From positions 3,038,001 through 3,102,000 of the forward strand of contig NZ_CP053452.2 in NCBI RefSeq assembly GCF_013128195.2: DNA of 64,000 nucleotides. Direction: 5' to 3'. The notes beneath the pieces are model-generated. The model was not told where the DNA came from and did no database searches. It was given only the letters and a program-made list of their open reading frames with translations. The position numbers and the translations under genes are program-made. Positions within the stretch are counted from its first letter, which is position 1. Each line of letters opens with the position of its first letter. Shown here one piece after another: positions 50,773 through 60,057 of this stretch. This DNA is from Frigoriglobus tundricola. GTDB taxonomy: Bacteria; Planctomycetota; Planctomycetia; Gemmatales; Gemmataceae.

Positions 50773-51954
50773 CTACAACCGGCTCTGTGGCCGGTTGGGG
50801 GCTTCGTGCGGCTGGTCGGACGGCGGGGTGTCGATGGACTCCACCAGGCCCGGCGGCGAGCCCCACTTCATCCGGGACGCCAGCCCGGCGAAGCCCCAGC
50901 CCGCCAGCGCGCTGAGGACCGTGCAGGCGAGCAAACCGACCCACCAGGCCTGCCGGTACGTCTGCCACGCGTACGGCGTGGCGAGCTGCACTCGGAACGC
51001 GGTCTCGATGACCGTCTGCCCGTCCGACATGCCCCGCGGCCCGTTCGCCTGTGGGTACGAGACGGTCATCTCGACCCGCCCGCTGACTTCGCTGTTCGAC
51101 AGGTGCGGGTCGTCCGGGAGGGTGATGTCGGCCCACAGCGTCGGGCTGGTGTGTGTCTCGCTCGCCTTGATCGACATCGACGTGCCCCAGGTGGCGGTGT
51201 TGCTGCTCACGATGGCGCCCGGCACGTTGCCGTTGAAGGTCACTTTCGGGGTGCCGTTCCACGTGGACCGCACGCAGTCGATCTTGTTCGGGAACGTGAC
51301 GCGGAACGTGTCGCCCGGACCGAAAACCGGCGGGTCGGTGGGGCCGAGCGCCCAGCCGTTCGCCACTCGCACGGCGACCGGGACGAGCGCCAGGGCCGCG
51401 GCCCCCAGCCCGAGCGCGAAGTACACGAGGTGCGACCGGGTCACCAGCGGCGGGGCCGGTTCGCCGAACGACGTGTCGCCGGGGCGGAGGACTTCGACCT
51501 CCCCGGCGTCAACTTTACCCGCCGCGTGTTCCTTGTTTGCTTCCGGGTTCGAGTTGGGGTTGCTCCCGGCGTACCACAAGTGGGCCAGCGCCCCCAACCC
51601 GGCGACGCTAAAGGCCGCAAGGGCGGCCACCTCGCGGCCCATCGCGCTCGTCGCGCCCAGGACCGTCACGAACGCGAGCACCCCGAAGGTGATGCTCGTC
51701 ACGACTTTGTGTTCCCACAACTTGGTGTGCCCGACCATGCGCGGCTGCACGCGCCCGCACTCCGGACACGGGCAGGGGTCCACCTTGTTGAGCAGAGCTT
51801 TCATGCCCGCCCGCTGGGCATTGGCCTCGGCGTGCTGGGCCGTCATGCCGCCCCCGGTCACGCTCCGGCTGAAGCGGTGCCGGTACACCGCCCCGCAGCC
51901 GAGGCAGTCGTACTTCTTCCAACACTTTACGGTACCGCTGGCTTGGAAACTCAT
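50773..51954 (-). CDS. Zinc-ribbon membrane protein of unknown function
   Basis: 393 residues. The N-terminus has two CxxC pairs, CWKKYDCLGCGAVYRH and CPCPECGRVQPRM, as in a zinc ribbon. Two helices follow (about residues 85-100 and 105-125), a third near HLVYFALGLGAAALALVPVAV, then an extracellular beta-rich portion (FGPGDTFRVTFPNK to SEVSGRVEMTVSYPQ) and a final helix (WWVGLLACTVLSALAGWGFAGL). No family recognised. The ATG at 51954 is preferred to the GTG at 51963. Confidence 0.7.
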   Translation of the reverse strand: MSFQASGTVKCWKKYDCLGCGAVYRHRFSRSVTGGGMTAQHAEANAQRAGMKALLNKVDPCPCPECGRVQPRMVGHTKLWEHKVVTSITFGVLAFVTVLGATSAMGREVAALAAFSVAGLGALAHLWYAGSNPNSNPEANKEHAAGKVDAGEVEVLRPGDTSFGEPAPPLVTRSHLVYFALGLGAAALALVPVAVRVANGWALGPTDPPVFGPGDTFRVTFPNKIDCVRSTWNGTPKVTFNGNVPGAIVSSNTATWGTSMSIKASETHTSPTLWADITLPDDPHLSNSEVSGRVEMTVSYPQANGPRGMSDGQTVIETAFRVQLATPYAWQTYRQAWWVGLLACTVLSALAGWGFAGLASRMKWGSPPGLVESIDTPPSDQPHEAPNRPQSRL

Positions 51955-51973
51955 GGGCGACACTCGCTCATGG

Positions 51974-52774
51974 TCAGGGGGACGTGGGGGACGGGCTCGG
52001 GGTTTCGGCCGCGACCGACGCGGCGACCGCCGGGACCGCCGGCGACCCCGTTGTTGGGGGCTTCCGTTTATCCAGCCAGTGCCGGCCGGCCTTCCATGCG
52101 ATCGGCAGAACCGAGACGAAAATGACCGCGATCACCACCTTGTCGATCTGCTTCGCCCAGGTGAAGTTGGGGTCACCGAGCAGCTTCTGCATCGGCGGGT
52201 TGGCAATCGGAATGAGGTAGTAACCAAACAGTAGCATACTTACGATCCAGGCGACGCCGCCGATCACGTTGTAGGACAGAAAGGTGCGGTAGTTCATTTT
52301 GGCCGCGCCGGCGACCACCGGCACGAACGTGCGAACGATGGGCACGAACCGGGCGAGAATGATCGTCTTGCCGCCGTGCTTTTCGTAGAAGGCTTTGGCC
52401 CGGAGCAGGTAGGCCTGCTTGAAGAAGCGACTCGACGGCCGGCTGAAAATCGCCGGCCCCGCCTTGTTGCCGATCCAGTAGCCGACGGTGTCGCCGATGA
52501 TCGCGGCGCAGCACAGGCTGGCGATGAACGGCACGAGGCCCCACCCGCTGAGCTGGGCGACGATACCGAGCACCACGAGCAGCGAGTCGCCGGGCAACAG
52601 GAACCCGATCAGCAGGCCGGTCTCGGTGAACACGATGATGTTCACGGCGACGAGGGCCGCCCAGAACACACCCGGTTGGTTGAGCGCCGCCTCGAACCGT
52701 TCCGGGTGGCTGAGGTTTCGGAAATCGAAGAGCGTCTCGAGGATCTTCCAGACCTGTGTGAAGAAATCTTCCAT
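51974..52774 (-). CDS. DedA-family membrane protein
   Basis: 266 residues. Characteristic of DedA/SNARE-associated proteins are FTETGLLIGFLLPGDSLL, DTVGYWIGNKAG, FYEKHGGKTIILARFVPIVRTFVPVVAGAAKMNYRTF and YNVIGGVAWIVSMLLFGYYL. These proteins flip undecaprenyl phosphate or phospholipids and support envelope homeostasis. The C-terminus is Pro/Ser/Ala-rich. It starts upstream of the zinc-ribbon gene with a 20-base gap and is probably co-transcribed. Confidence 0.92.
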   Translation of the reverse strand: MEDFFTQVWKILETLFDFRNLSHPERFEAALNQPGVFWAALVAVNIIVFTETGLLIGFLLPGDSLLVVLGIVAQLSGWGLVPFIASLCCAAIIGDTVGYWIGNKAGPAIFSRPSSRFFKQAYLLRAKAFYEKHGGKTIILARFVPIVRTFVPVVAGAAKMNYRTFLSYNVIGGVAWIVSMLLFGYYLIPIANPPMQKLLGDPNFTWAKQIDKVVIAVIFVSVLPIAWKAGRHWLDKRKPPTTGSPAVPAVAASVAAETPSPSPTSP

Positions 52775-52906
52775 GTCGCGCCCGTGAACGTGAGAAAGGC
52801 GCGGCCGATGAAACACGGTCGCGCATCAGTTCGGTAAGACTACTGCGCGCGAGCCGGAGGGGGGAAGATCAACCGCGGAACGGAACGTCCGCGGCGCGGC
52901 TCCGGG

Positions 52907-53344
52907 TCACTTCGCCTTCTTGCGGAGCAACTTCAGCATCACGTGGTCTTTGCCGCCGCCTTTGAAGTCTTTCGGCCGCTCGCCCTTGTCCGCGAGGGCG
53001 ATCACAACGATCAACTCCGTCCCCGTGTCGGTCTCTTTGACCTGGTAAATGCCCGGCACCTTGTTGGTGCCGTCGGGGGAGATGTCGATGTGGGCCGGTG
53101 ATTGGGTCGGGTCCAGCGTGAATTTCGCCGGGTCGTTGCGCTTGTCCAATTTGATGACGAACTCGCCGTTCTTGATCTCGACCCCCTTGATTCCGTCCTT
53201 CTTGGGGTCGGGCTTCCCGCCGATGGTGACGTCTAGCACCTCATAGACGCCTTCGAGCTTCTTCGCCGCGTCCTTCGGATCGTCGGCCGCCCCGACGGCC
53301 CAGCCGGCGAGCGCCAGGACGAACGCGGCCGTCAGTGTTCGCAT
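52907..53344 (-). CDS. Secreted TIGR03067-domain protein, first of three
   Basis: 145 residues. A signal peptide (MRTLTAAFVLALAGWAVGAA) is followed by the TIGR03067 fold: KLEGVYEVLDVTIGGKPDPKK, FTLDPTQSPAHIDISPDGTN, PGIYQVKETDTGTELIVVIAL and ERPKDFKG. The family is restricted mainly to planctomycetes and lacks a known function. The next two upstream genes are relatives, so this is a local triplication. Confidence 0.85.
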   Translation of the reverse strand: MRTLTAAFVLALAGWAVGAADDPKDAAKKLEGVYEVLDVTIGGKPDPKKDGIKGVEIKNGEFVIKLDKRNDPAKFTLDPTQSPAHIDISPDGTNKVPGIYQVKETDTGTELIVVIALADKGERPKDFKGGGKDHVMLKLLRKKAK

Positions 53345-53424
53345 CGCGGACGCTCCAAAGGTGGTTCGGGGGGCGCTTCCGGAGCGGGGGCGGCCGCCCC
53401 CGCTCCGATCGTTGAACGGCCGCG

Positions 53425-53862
53425 CTACTTCTCGGTCTTTTCGACCTTCTTCATTCGGATGAAGGTCGTTTCGTTTTCCGACTTGAACTCCTTCGGCCGG
53501 TCGCCCTTCTCGCTGAACGCGAGGACCACTTCGCCCTTCTCCAACTTGTAGATGCCGGGGAAGGTCTTCCCCTTGGCCTCGCCGTCCTGCGGGGCCAGAT
53601 CGATGGTCGAGAGCTTCGGGTCGGCGGTCGCGGTGATCTTCGCGACCTTCTTGTCCTCGGGGCTGAACGTCATGATGAACTCGCCGCCCTTGATGGTGAC
53701 GGTGACCGTATCGATGAGCGCCTTGTCGGCCGCTTTACCGTCGCGCTCGACGGTGACCAGTTTGTACGTGCCCTCCAGTTCCTTGAGCGCCTTCTCGTCG
53801 GCCCGCGCGAGGCCGGTGAGGGAGAACGCCAGGAGGACGAGAGCCGTCGCGGAGCGTGTCAT
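53425..53862 (-). CDS. Secreted TIGR03067-domain protein, second of three
   Basis: 145 residues. Signal peptide MTRSATALVLLAFSLTGLARA, then ELEGTYKLVTVERDGKAADK, TADPKLSTIDLAPQDG, FPGIYKLEKGEVVLAFSEKGDRPKEFK. Same family and orientation as its neighbours but well diverged, so the duplications are old. Confidence 0.85.
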   Translation of the reverse strand: MTRSATALVLLAFSLTGLARADEKALKELEGTYKLVTVERDGKAADKALIDTVTVTIKGGEFIMTFSPEDKKVAKITATADPKLSTIDLAPQDGEAKGKTFPGIYKLEKGEVVLAFSEKGDRPKEFKSENETTFIRMKKVEKTEK

Positions 53863-53935
53863 GGGGTGTGCTTCCCGTGTCGCGTGAACGGTTCGGGCGG
53901 GCCGCCCGAACCGTGATTGGGTGGGGATGGTGGAA

Positions 53936-54400
53936 TCACTTCGCGTCGTGCTTCTTGAGTACCATCAGGTACTCTTTGCCGGCCGCCTTGAACTCCTTCG
54001 GCCGGTCCTTGGCGTCGCCTTTTTCCAGGGCACAGATCGTCAGGACGCCGTTCTCCAGCTTGTAGATGCCGTAGTTCACGTCCGTCTTCCCGTCCTTGGT
54101 AACAGTAAAGTCGATGTGAGCGGGCGTTTGAGACGCGTTCAATCGGACCGTCGCCGGGTTCTCCTTACCGTTGAAGTACGTCGTGATTTGCTCGCCCTTC
54201 ACGACCAGTTTGCGGTCCGCGTCGGGCACCTTCTTCAGGTCCGCTTCGGTGACGTTAACGCCCTTGCCCTCGGCGGCGACGAGCAGATACGTGCCTTCGA
54301 GTTCCTTGAGCGCCTTCTTGTCCGCGCTCTCGTCGGCCGCCGCGACGCTGCCCAGGACGAGCATCCCGACGGCGAGGGCACAGGCGTGGATCGGACGCAT
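53936..54400 (-). CDS. Secreted TIGR03067-domain protein, third of three
   Basis: 154 residues from the ATG at 54400. Signal peptide MRPIHACALAVGMLVLGSVAA, then KELEGTYLLVAAEGKGVNV, LNASQTPAHIDFTVTKDGK, YGIYKLENGVLTICALEKGD and RPKEFKAAGKEYLMVLKKH. It lies next to the esterase gene on the same strand. Confidence 0.85.
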   Translation of the reverse strand: MRPIHACALAVGMLVLGSVAAADESADKKALKELEGTYLLVAAEGKGVNVTEADLKKVPDADRKLVVKGEQITTYFNGKENPATVRLNASQTPAHIDFTVTKDGKTDVNYGIYKLENGVLTICALEKGDAKDRPKEFKAAGKEYLMVLKKHDAK

Positions 54401-54531
54401 GGAAATCTCCGTGGTAAATCGCTTCCCTGACAGAGTATGGGCACGCTCCCGGCTTCGCCACAGCGACGCGCGAAGAACCGGTTCGTCCGAATCGCGCCCG
54501 CGCCGGCGAGAGGGCGCAACCGCGCTGCGGG

Positions 54532-55956
54532 TCATTTCCCCGCGCGGTCGAACATCGCGAACACGTCCGGCAGCGCCTCCCGGACGATGACCATGTGTTC
54601 GATATTCGGATATTCCTTATAGGTCAGGCTCTTCGCACCGGCGAGCGCCTTGTTCAGCCCGCGGGCGCCGGTGAGCGCGACGCCGTCCTTCTCCCCGACC
54701 CCGATGAACAGCGGCACGGTCGCGAACGCGGCGGCGTCGCGCACGCCCCCGCCGCCGCCGAGCGCGGCCACCGCGGCGAACTTCCCGGGGTGCTTTTGAA
54801 CCAGTGCGACGGTCTGGGCCGCGCCCATCGAGTGCCCCACCACGAAGACGCGGTTGAGGTCGATCGGGTACCGCTTGGCGAGTTCGGCCAGCACTTCGAG
54901 GACCGGCGGGCCGGAGTTGAACATGAGGCCGCTTCGGGGCGCGACGAGCAGCCAGCCGCGTTTCCGGCACTCGGTTACGATGTGCCCGGCGCCGTAGCCC
55001 TCGAAGAACAGGTTTTCGGACCCGCCGGCGCCGTGTAACGCCACCACCACGGGCACCGGCCGGGACGCGTCCAGACCCCGCGGGACGAACACGCGCGTCG
55101 CCGTGGCCGTGTTCGCTCCGGTCGGCACGGACATCCAGAACTGGCCCGGCTTCGCGGCGGTGAAGAACGGCTTACCGTCGAGCATGACCTCCGCATTCGC
55201 GAGCAGATCGGCCGCCGGGAGATCCGTTTCGGGAACGGTACCGGACGCGAGATCCGCGACCAGTTCGGCCCGGTCGCGGGCCGTTGCTTTCTCGATGGAA
55301 TCGATCCGCTCCCACGCGGCCACCGTTTTCTTGAGCGCGGCGAGGCGCGGTTTCAGGTCCGCGATCTGCGTGACGCCGGCCCCGGTGTGCCGCACCTCTC
55401 GGCCGGCTTCGGCCAGAAAGTAGAGTTTGCGGTCCAGTCCCTTGAATTCGCCCAGCGGGGGGAGCGGGACCGTCATCGTGAACGGGAACTTATCGGGCTT
55501 GGCACTGATGACCTGTTTGTCGGTGAACCAGAGCTGCACTTCCAGGCCCTTCGGCACGTCGCCTTTCACCGGGTAGAGCGGCTTGATCGTCACGCTCAGG
55601 TCCCGGGCGGTGCCGTCCACGACGCGCCGTTCGGGCACGGCGTACAGACTCGTCGCCCACTGCCGGCTCGTGCCCGGTTCGTCCTCTGTGGCCAGCGCGA
55701 GCGTGGCGCGATCGAGCCCGCGGCCGGCTTCGCCGAACTGGAACGAAAAGAACTGGCGGGTGAGCGGTTCAATGGACACGAGCGCCCGTTTCCGCCCCGC
55801 CGCGCCGTCGTGTTTCTCCCACGCGGCCTCGAACCGCTTGAGCCGCTGACCGAGTTCGTACCGCATGGCGGGCAGGTCGGCCGGGTCCGGGCGTGGCTGC
55901 GCAAATCCGGTCCCGGCCAGGAGCAGCCCGACAGTCGCAGCGAGAAGTCCCCGCAT
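54532..55956 (-). CDS. Secreted alpha/beta hydrolase (esterase/feruloyl-esterase-like)
   Basis: 474 residues. Signal peptide MRGLLAATVGLLLAGTGFA. The first half is a helical region of uncertain role; the hydrolase half starts at PVPVVVALHGAGGSENLFFEGYG (oxyanion region) and contains the nucleophile elbow FVVGHSMGAAQTVAL and the catalytic His in YPNIEHMVIV. These features fit the PHB-depolymerase/esterase group. It probably cleaves polymer esters outside the cytoplasm. The start at 55956 gives the signal peptide. Confidence 0.84.
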   Translation of the reverse strand: MRGLLAATVGLLLAGTGFAQPRPDPADLPAMRYELGQRLKRFEAAWEKHDGAAGRKRALVSIEPLTRQFFSFQFGEAGRGLDRATLALATEDEPGTSRQWATSLYAVPERRVVDGTARDLSVTIKPLYPVKGDVPKGLEVQLWFTDKQVISAKPDKFPFTMTVPLPPLGEFKGLDRKLYFLAEAGREVRHTGAGVTQIADLKPRLAALKKTVAAWERIDSIEKATARDRAELVADLASGTVPETDLPAADLLANAEVMLDGKPFFTAAKPGQFWMSVPTGANTATATRVFVPRGLDASRPVPVVVALHGAGGSENLFFEGYGAGHIVTECRKRGWLLVAPRSGLMFNSGPPVLEVLAELAKRYPIDLNRVFVVGHSMGAAQTVALVQKHPGKFAAVAALGGGGGVRDAAAFATVPLFIGVGEKDGVALTGARGLNKALAGAKSLTYKEYPNIEHMVIVREALPDVFAMFDRAGK

Positions 55957-56048
55957 TGCGAACTCTCCAAAAGGTCGCATTGAATCGTGTGCATGGAAAA
56001 AGTTACAACTTGTGTTACGCCGGGATAGACAACGGAAAGGAATCCGCG

Positions 56049-57188
56049 ATGAAGCGTCATCTGTGCATCACCGTGCTCTTCGCGCTGGCGCTGGTCCCGG
56101 ACTGGGCCTCCGCGTGCTGGCCGCGATGGGGGTCGCCGGCCGACGACCGGGCGTACTACGTCCCGATCTATCACGGACCGGTCTACTACGCGCCTCAACC
56201 GGTATACGGGCAGCCGATTTACGTGCAGCCGTGCGCCCCGATGTACCCGCCGGTCCTCCAGCCGCCGCGTGTCGAGCCGGCGAAGCCGAAAGCCGGCAGC
56301 TCCCTGACGGAACCCAGCCGCCCGATCGCGCAGCCCACGCCCACGCCCACGCCTCCGGCACCGACGAAGCCGCCGGTGGTCGAACGTGTTCGGCCCGCGT
56401 CCGGGGTCGAAGTGGTGCCGGCCAAGCCGGAGTCGGCGCCCGCGCCGGCGACCGAAGCGCCGAAACGCGGCGGGCTATTCGAGATGCCGAACACGTCTTC
56501 GCCGGAACCCAAGAAACCGGCCGAGCGCCCCAAAAATACGGAGGGCATTCCGCCGACCACGGTCCCGACCGAACCGAAGTTGCCGTCCCTCACCGAACCG
56601 AAGCTGCCGTCACTTACCGAACCGAAGCTGCCGTCACTCACCGAGCCGAAGTTGCCGTCGCTCGATGTGCCGAAACTGCCGTCGCTCGATGTGCCGTCGG
56701 GGTCGGTCGGCGACCTGAAGTTGCCGTCGCTCGATGTGCCGAAGTCACCGGACCCGAAGGCGCCGGCGCACGACCGCCCCGGCACGACCGCGGTGCCCGT
56801 CCCGGCGCCGCCGCCGGACACGCTCTCCCCGAAATTGCCGGACGTGCTCCCGCCGCTCACCGTTCCGCCGGACACGCCGGTCACCCCGTTGAAGCCGGTG
56901 GAGGCGCGGTCCAGCCCGCTGAGCGGCGCGGTCCGAGAACTCAAGGTGAACGTGTTCCCGGCGTCCGGCGCCGCGACCGCCGACGGTTCCCGCAAGGTGG
57001 GGTTCTACAACCACACGAACCGCGACGTCGCACTCGTCATTGAGGGCCGGTCGGTGACGCTCCCGGCGATGACCTACGTGCACGCGCAACTCCCCGTCAC
57101 GTTCACCTGGAAGTGTGCCGACAAGCCGGCCGCACAAACCACCGTGCCCGCCGACGCGACCGGGTTGGACGTGCTGATCCGGGAGTGA
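56049..57188 (+). CDS. Secreted proline-rich protein with eight-residue repeats
   Basis: 379 residues. Signal peptide MKRHLCITVLFALALVPDWASA. A Tyr/Pro-rich part (YYVPIYHGPVYYAPQPVYGQ) leads to a Pro/Ala-rich region with at least four copies of TEPKLPSL and then DVPKLPSL (about 56568-56740 in DNA, a 24-bp tandem repeat). The C-terminal 90 residues are globular (VGFYNHTNRDVALVIEGRSV, TFTWKCADKPA) and recur in planctomycete proteins. It is divergent from the esterase. It may link the envelope to something outside. Confidence 0.75.
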   Translation: MKRHLCITVLFALALVPDWASACWPRWGSPADDRAYYVPIYHGPVYYAPQPVYGQPIYVQPCAPMYPPVLQPPRVEPAKPKAGSSLTEPSRPIAQPTPTPTPPAPTKPPVVERVRPASGVEVVPAKPESAPAPATEAPKRGGLFEMPNTSSPEPKKPAERPKNTEGIPPTTVPTEPKLPSLTEPKLPSLTEPKLPSLTEPKLPSLDVPKLPSLDVPSGSVGDLKLPSLDVPKSPDPKAPAHDRPGTTAVPVPAPPPDTLSPKLPDVLPPLTVPPDTPVTPLKPVEARSSPLSGAVRELKVNVFPASGAATADGSRKVGFYNHTNRDVALVIEGRSVTLPAMTYVHAQLPVTFTWKCADKPAAQTTVPADATGLDVLIRE

Positions 57189-57378
57189 GGGGCACCGGCG
57201 CGGCGCAGGTCGTGTCATTCGGAGAACGAATGACGTTCTGTGACGCGGTTGAAATCTTCTGCGCCGTGTGTGGTGACGCAAGAAGCCCCCTCTCCCACCG
57301 GGAGGGGTTCGGAGAACCCGCGGTGGGAACTCGTTCCCACCGGGGAACGGGCAACGCCCGACTACCGGTCCCCCGTCG

Positions 57379-59187
57379 TTATCCGATCAGCACCAGCCGG
57401 ATGCCGCCCTTGTCGTCCAGCGTGGCCGACACGCCCGCGAGGTCTCGTACCACGTGCGGCGTTGCCAGGGCGGTCGGCGCGTGCGTGGTGGTCACCGCGA
57501 CGACCGCCATTCCCGCCCGTGTGCCCGCTTCCACTCCGGCTGGCGCGTCTTCCAGCACCACGCACTCGCCGGGGCTCACGCCCAGCGCACGGGCCGCCGC
57601 GAGATATCCTTCCGGCGACGGCTTCCCCTCGGTGACGTCGTCCGCGCCGATCAGCAATCCCCCGCGCCACAGCCCGACCGCCCGGAGCCGGCTCTCGGCC
57701 AGCGCCCGCGACGCCGACGTGACCACCGCCCACGGGCGATCGGCCAGCGCGTCCAGCAGGGCCGCCGCGCCGGCGACGGCCTTCAGCCCATCGGTCACGC
57801 CGATCTGCCGGGTCTGAAGCCAGTCGGCCGTTTCGGCGGTCGCGTGCTCCGGGTAGGTCAGGCGCAGGGTCTCTTCGGGCCGGCGGCCGTGATGAACGGC
57901 CAGGATCGGAGCCGGATCGACCCCGACCCGCGCCGCCCATTCGCGCCACAGCACTTCGCACGCGAGTGCCGAATCGACCAGCGTCCCGTCCATGTCGAAG
58001 AGGACCGCCCGACAGTCGATCCCCGCCGGCCCCGTCGCAACCGCGGGCCGGCGCCGCCGCAGCGCGTTCGCTCCGAAGGACAGAAGCACCCCGCCCGCGA
58101 CGACGAGGAGCATGGCACGGGGCAAACCGACCGCAGCAGCGGTGAACCCCACGAGCGGCGGGCCGACCAGGAAGCCGGCGTAGCCGATTCCGGTCACCAG
58201 CGCGAGCCCGCGCCCGGCCGGGTCCGTTCCCGCCGCGGCGCGGAAGAGGACCGGAACCGCGTTCGCGAGGCCCAGTCCGGCGACCGCACAGCCGATCGCC
58301 ACACCGCCCGGTGACGCCGCGAGGAGCGCGAACCCGACACCGACCGCCGCCAGAAGCCCACCGGTCCGAACGATCACGACGTCCCCGACCGACGCGGTCA
58401 GTCGGTCCCCGAGGAACCGCCCACCGGCCCAGGCGGCGGTGAAGGCCGCGTAAGCGAGCGGCGCGACCGCCGGCCCCGCGCCGAACGCGACGGCCAGCAG
58501 TCCGGCCCAGTCCGCCATTGCCCCTTCGAGGAACAGGCAGACGAACGCGATGGCCGCCAGCGCGTAGGCCCGGTGATCGACGGTGCGGGGCCGGGTCTCG
58601 CGAGCGACCGTCGGGCCGTCTGGTGTCGAACGAGCGGTCGGGCGACACATTAGAAGCAGTCCGACGCCGATTCCGACCACAATCGCGGCGTGTGCCGCGG
58701 GCGCGAGGCCGGCGGCCAGCGCCGCCGAGCCGCCCGTCACCCCCACTACCATGCCGACACTGAACCAGCCGTGAAACGCCGACATCACCGGTCGCCCGAG
58801 GTCGCGTTCGTACCGCGCGGCGGCGGCGTTCATGGTCACGTCCAGCAGGCCGTGAAAGGCGCCGAGTAACACGAGCGAGAGCCCGAGGGCAACGACCGAA
58901 CCTGCCAGCAGGGGGAGCGGAATGAGCAGTGTGTAAACGATCCCCGCCATCCACGCCGCCCGGTCCGCCCCGACCCGGCGGATCGCGGTCGGGGCGACCG
59001 TCATTCCGAGTATCGAACCCACGGCCATGCCGAGAAGCACCAGCCCGAGCGTGTCCGGCGGGATCTCAAGTGCGGTCGCTTGCCGCGGAATGTGAGCCAC
59101 CCAGGAGGCCACTACGAAGCCGTTCAACAGGAACCAACCGGATATGGCGACCTTCAGATTCGTCGTGGATCTGCGCTCTTCGCTCAC
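57379..59187 (-). CDS. Fusion of an MFS transporter and a HAD phosphatase
   Basis: 602 residues from a GTG at 59187, chosen because GGGAGG lies 5 bases upstream (earlier ATG at 59208 is possible). Residues about 12-375 form a twelve-helix MFS transporter resembling the YbjJ/FucP branch (GWFLLNGFVVASWVAHIPR, SAFHGWFSVGMVVG). The C-terminal part is a complete HAD-superfamily beta-phosphoglucomutase-like phosphatase: LFDMDGTLVDS (398-407), VVTSAS, EGKPSPEGY and VLEDAPAGVEAG. One protein may dephosphorylate a sugar phosphate and export or import the product. A DeoR regulator is encoded divergently. Confidence 0.87.
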   Translation of the reverse strand: MSEERRSTTNLKVAISGWFLLNGFVVASWVAHIPRQATALEIPPDTLGLVLLGMAVGSILGMTVAPTAIRRVGADRAAWMAGIVYTLLIPLPLLAGSVVALGLSLVLLGAFHGLLDVTMNAAAARYERDLGRPVMSAFHGWFSVGMVVGVTGGSAALAAGLAPAAHAAIVVGIGVGLLLMCRPTARSTPDGPTVARETRPRTVDHRAYALAAIAFVCLFLEGAMADWAGLLAVAFGAGPAVAPLAYAAFTAAWAGGRFLGDRLTASVGDVVIVRTGGLLAAVGVGFALLAASPGGVAIGCAVAGLGLANAVPVLFRAAAGTDPAGRGLALVTGIGYAGFLVGPPLVGFTAAAVGLPRAMLLVVAGGVLLSFGANALRRRRPAVATGPAGIDCRAVLFDMDGTLVDSALACEVLWREWAARVGVDPAPILAVHHGRRPEETLRLTYPEHATAETADWLQTRQIGVTDGLKAVAGAAALLDALADRPWAVVTSASRALAESRLRAVGLWRGGLLIGADDVTEGKPSPEGYLAAARALGVSPGECVVLEDAPAGVEAGTRAGMAVVAVTTTHAPTALATPHVVRDLAGVSATLDDKGGIRLVLIG

Positions 59188-59214
59188 AGCGGCCTCCCAT
59201 TTCGGCATATTCGT

Positions 59215-59249
59215 TGCCTATATTGGGTTTTACAATGCCGATATCGGCA
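59215..59249. promoter_or_regulatory. Probable DeoR operators between the divergent genes
   Basis: A perfect 14-base palindrome, TGCCGATATCGGCA, is at 59236-59249. A related word, TGCCTATATTGG, is at 59215-59226, about 21 bases apart (two helical turns). The region is AT-rich and lies between the MFS-HAD and DeoR start codons. Confidence 0.6.
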
Positions 59250-59292
59250 ATACAAGCTGCAACCGAGTAGCTTACAACCGGAGCCCGCGATC

Positions 59293-60057
59293 GTGAGTCC
59301 CAAAGAACGCCGCAAGGAGATCGTGGAGTTGGTCGATAGCGGCGAGCCGTCCACCCCGGCCGAACTCGCGACCCGCTTCGGAGTGTCCGAAGACAGCATC
59401 CGACGTGATCTCCGCGTCCTTGCGGATCGTGGGCTCGTGCGCCGGGTTCATGGCGGCGCGCTGCCCCGCTCGCCGGCTGCAATTCCGTATGGCGAACGGG
59501 TTGAGCAGCAACCGCTCGTCAAGCAGCGGATCGCCGCCCGTACGGCCGACCGACTGGCGGCCCTACGGGCGGTGTGCCTGGACGGCGGTACGACGGTGCT
59601 GGAGGTCGCACGCCGGCTCCCGTCGGAGTTCCGCGGAACGGTCGTCACGGTGAGCCTACCGGTTGCTACCGAATTAGCGGCCCGTTCGGGTGTCGAGGTG
59701 GTTCAGCTCGGCGGGCGGGTGTCCGGGTTCTCTCACACGGTCATCGGGTCGGACGTGGTGGACGCGCTACGGCGGTACCGGTTCGATGTGTGCGTGCTCG
59801 GTGTGTGCAGCCTCGACCCGCGGGCCGGGTTAACGGTGCCCGACCGGGACGAGGCGTTCGTCAAAGCGGCGATGGTCGAACGGTCCGCGAGCGTGGTCGC
59901 GGTGGCGTCGCGAACCAAGCTCGGAACCGCCGAGCCGTTCCTGGTCGCCCCGGCGAGCGCCGTCGGGACGCTGGTCACCGATGCCGACCCGCACGAGCCA
60001 CTTGTGGAGGCGCTTATGGGAATGGGAGTCGAGGTGGTGTGCGTTCCGGGCGAGTGA
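59293..60057 (+). CDS. DeoR/GlpR-family transcriptional regulator
   Basis: 254 residues from the GTG at 59293. The DNA-binding domain is KERRKEIVELVDSGEPSTPAELATRFGVSEDSIRRDLRVLADRGLVRRVHGGAL (in parts: SIRRDLRVL is the recognition part). The sensor domain carries VCLDGGTTVLEVARRL and VVQLGGRVSGFSHTVIG, which bind a sugar phosphate in this family. It is divergent from the MFS-HAD fusion and likely controls it through the palindromes between them. Confidence 0.9.
   Translation: MSPKERRKEIVELVDSGEPSTPAELATRFGVSEDSIRRDLRVLADRGLVRRVHGGALPRSPAAIPYGERVEQQPLVKQRIAARTADRLAALRAVCLDGGTTVLEVARRLPSEFRGTVVTVSLPVATELAARSGVEVVQLGGRVSGFSHTVIGSDVVDALRRYRFDVCVLGVCSLDPRAGLTVPDRDEAFVKAAMVERSASVVAVASRTKLGTAEPFLVAPASAVGTLVTDADPHEPLVEALMGMGVEVVCVPGE

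Noticed and set aside
56568..56740. 24-bp tandem repeat considered as a regulatory array
   Set aside because: It lies in the coding frame of the proline-rich protein and encodes TEPKLPSL/DVPKLPSL repeats.
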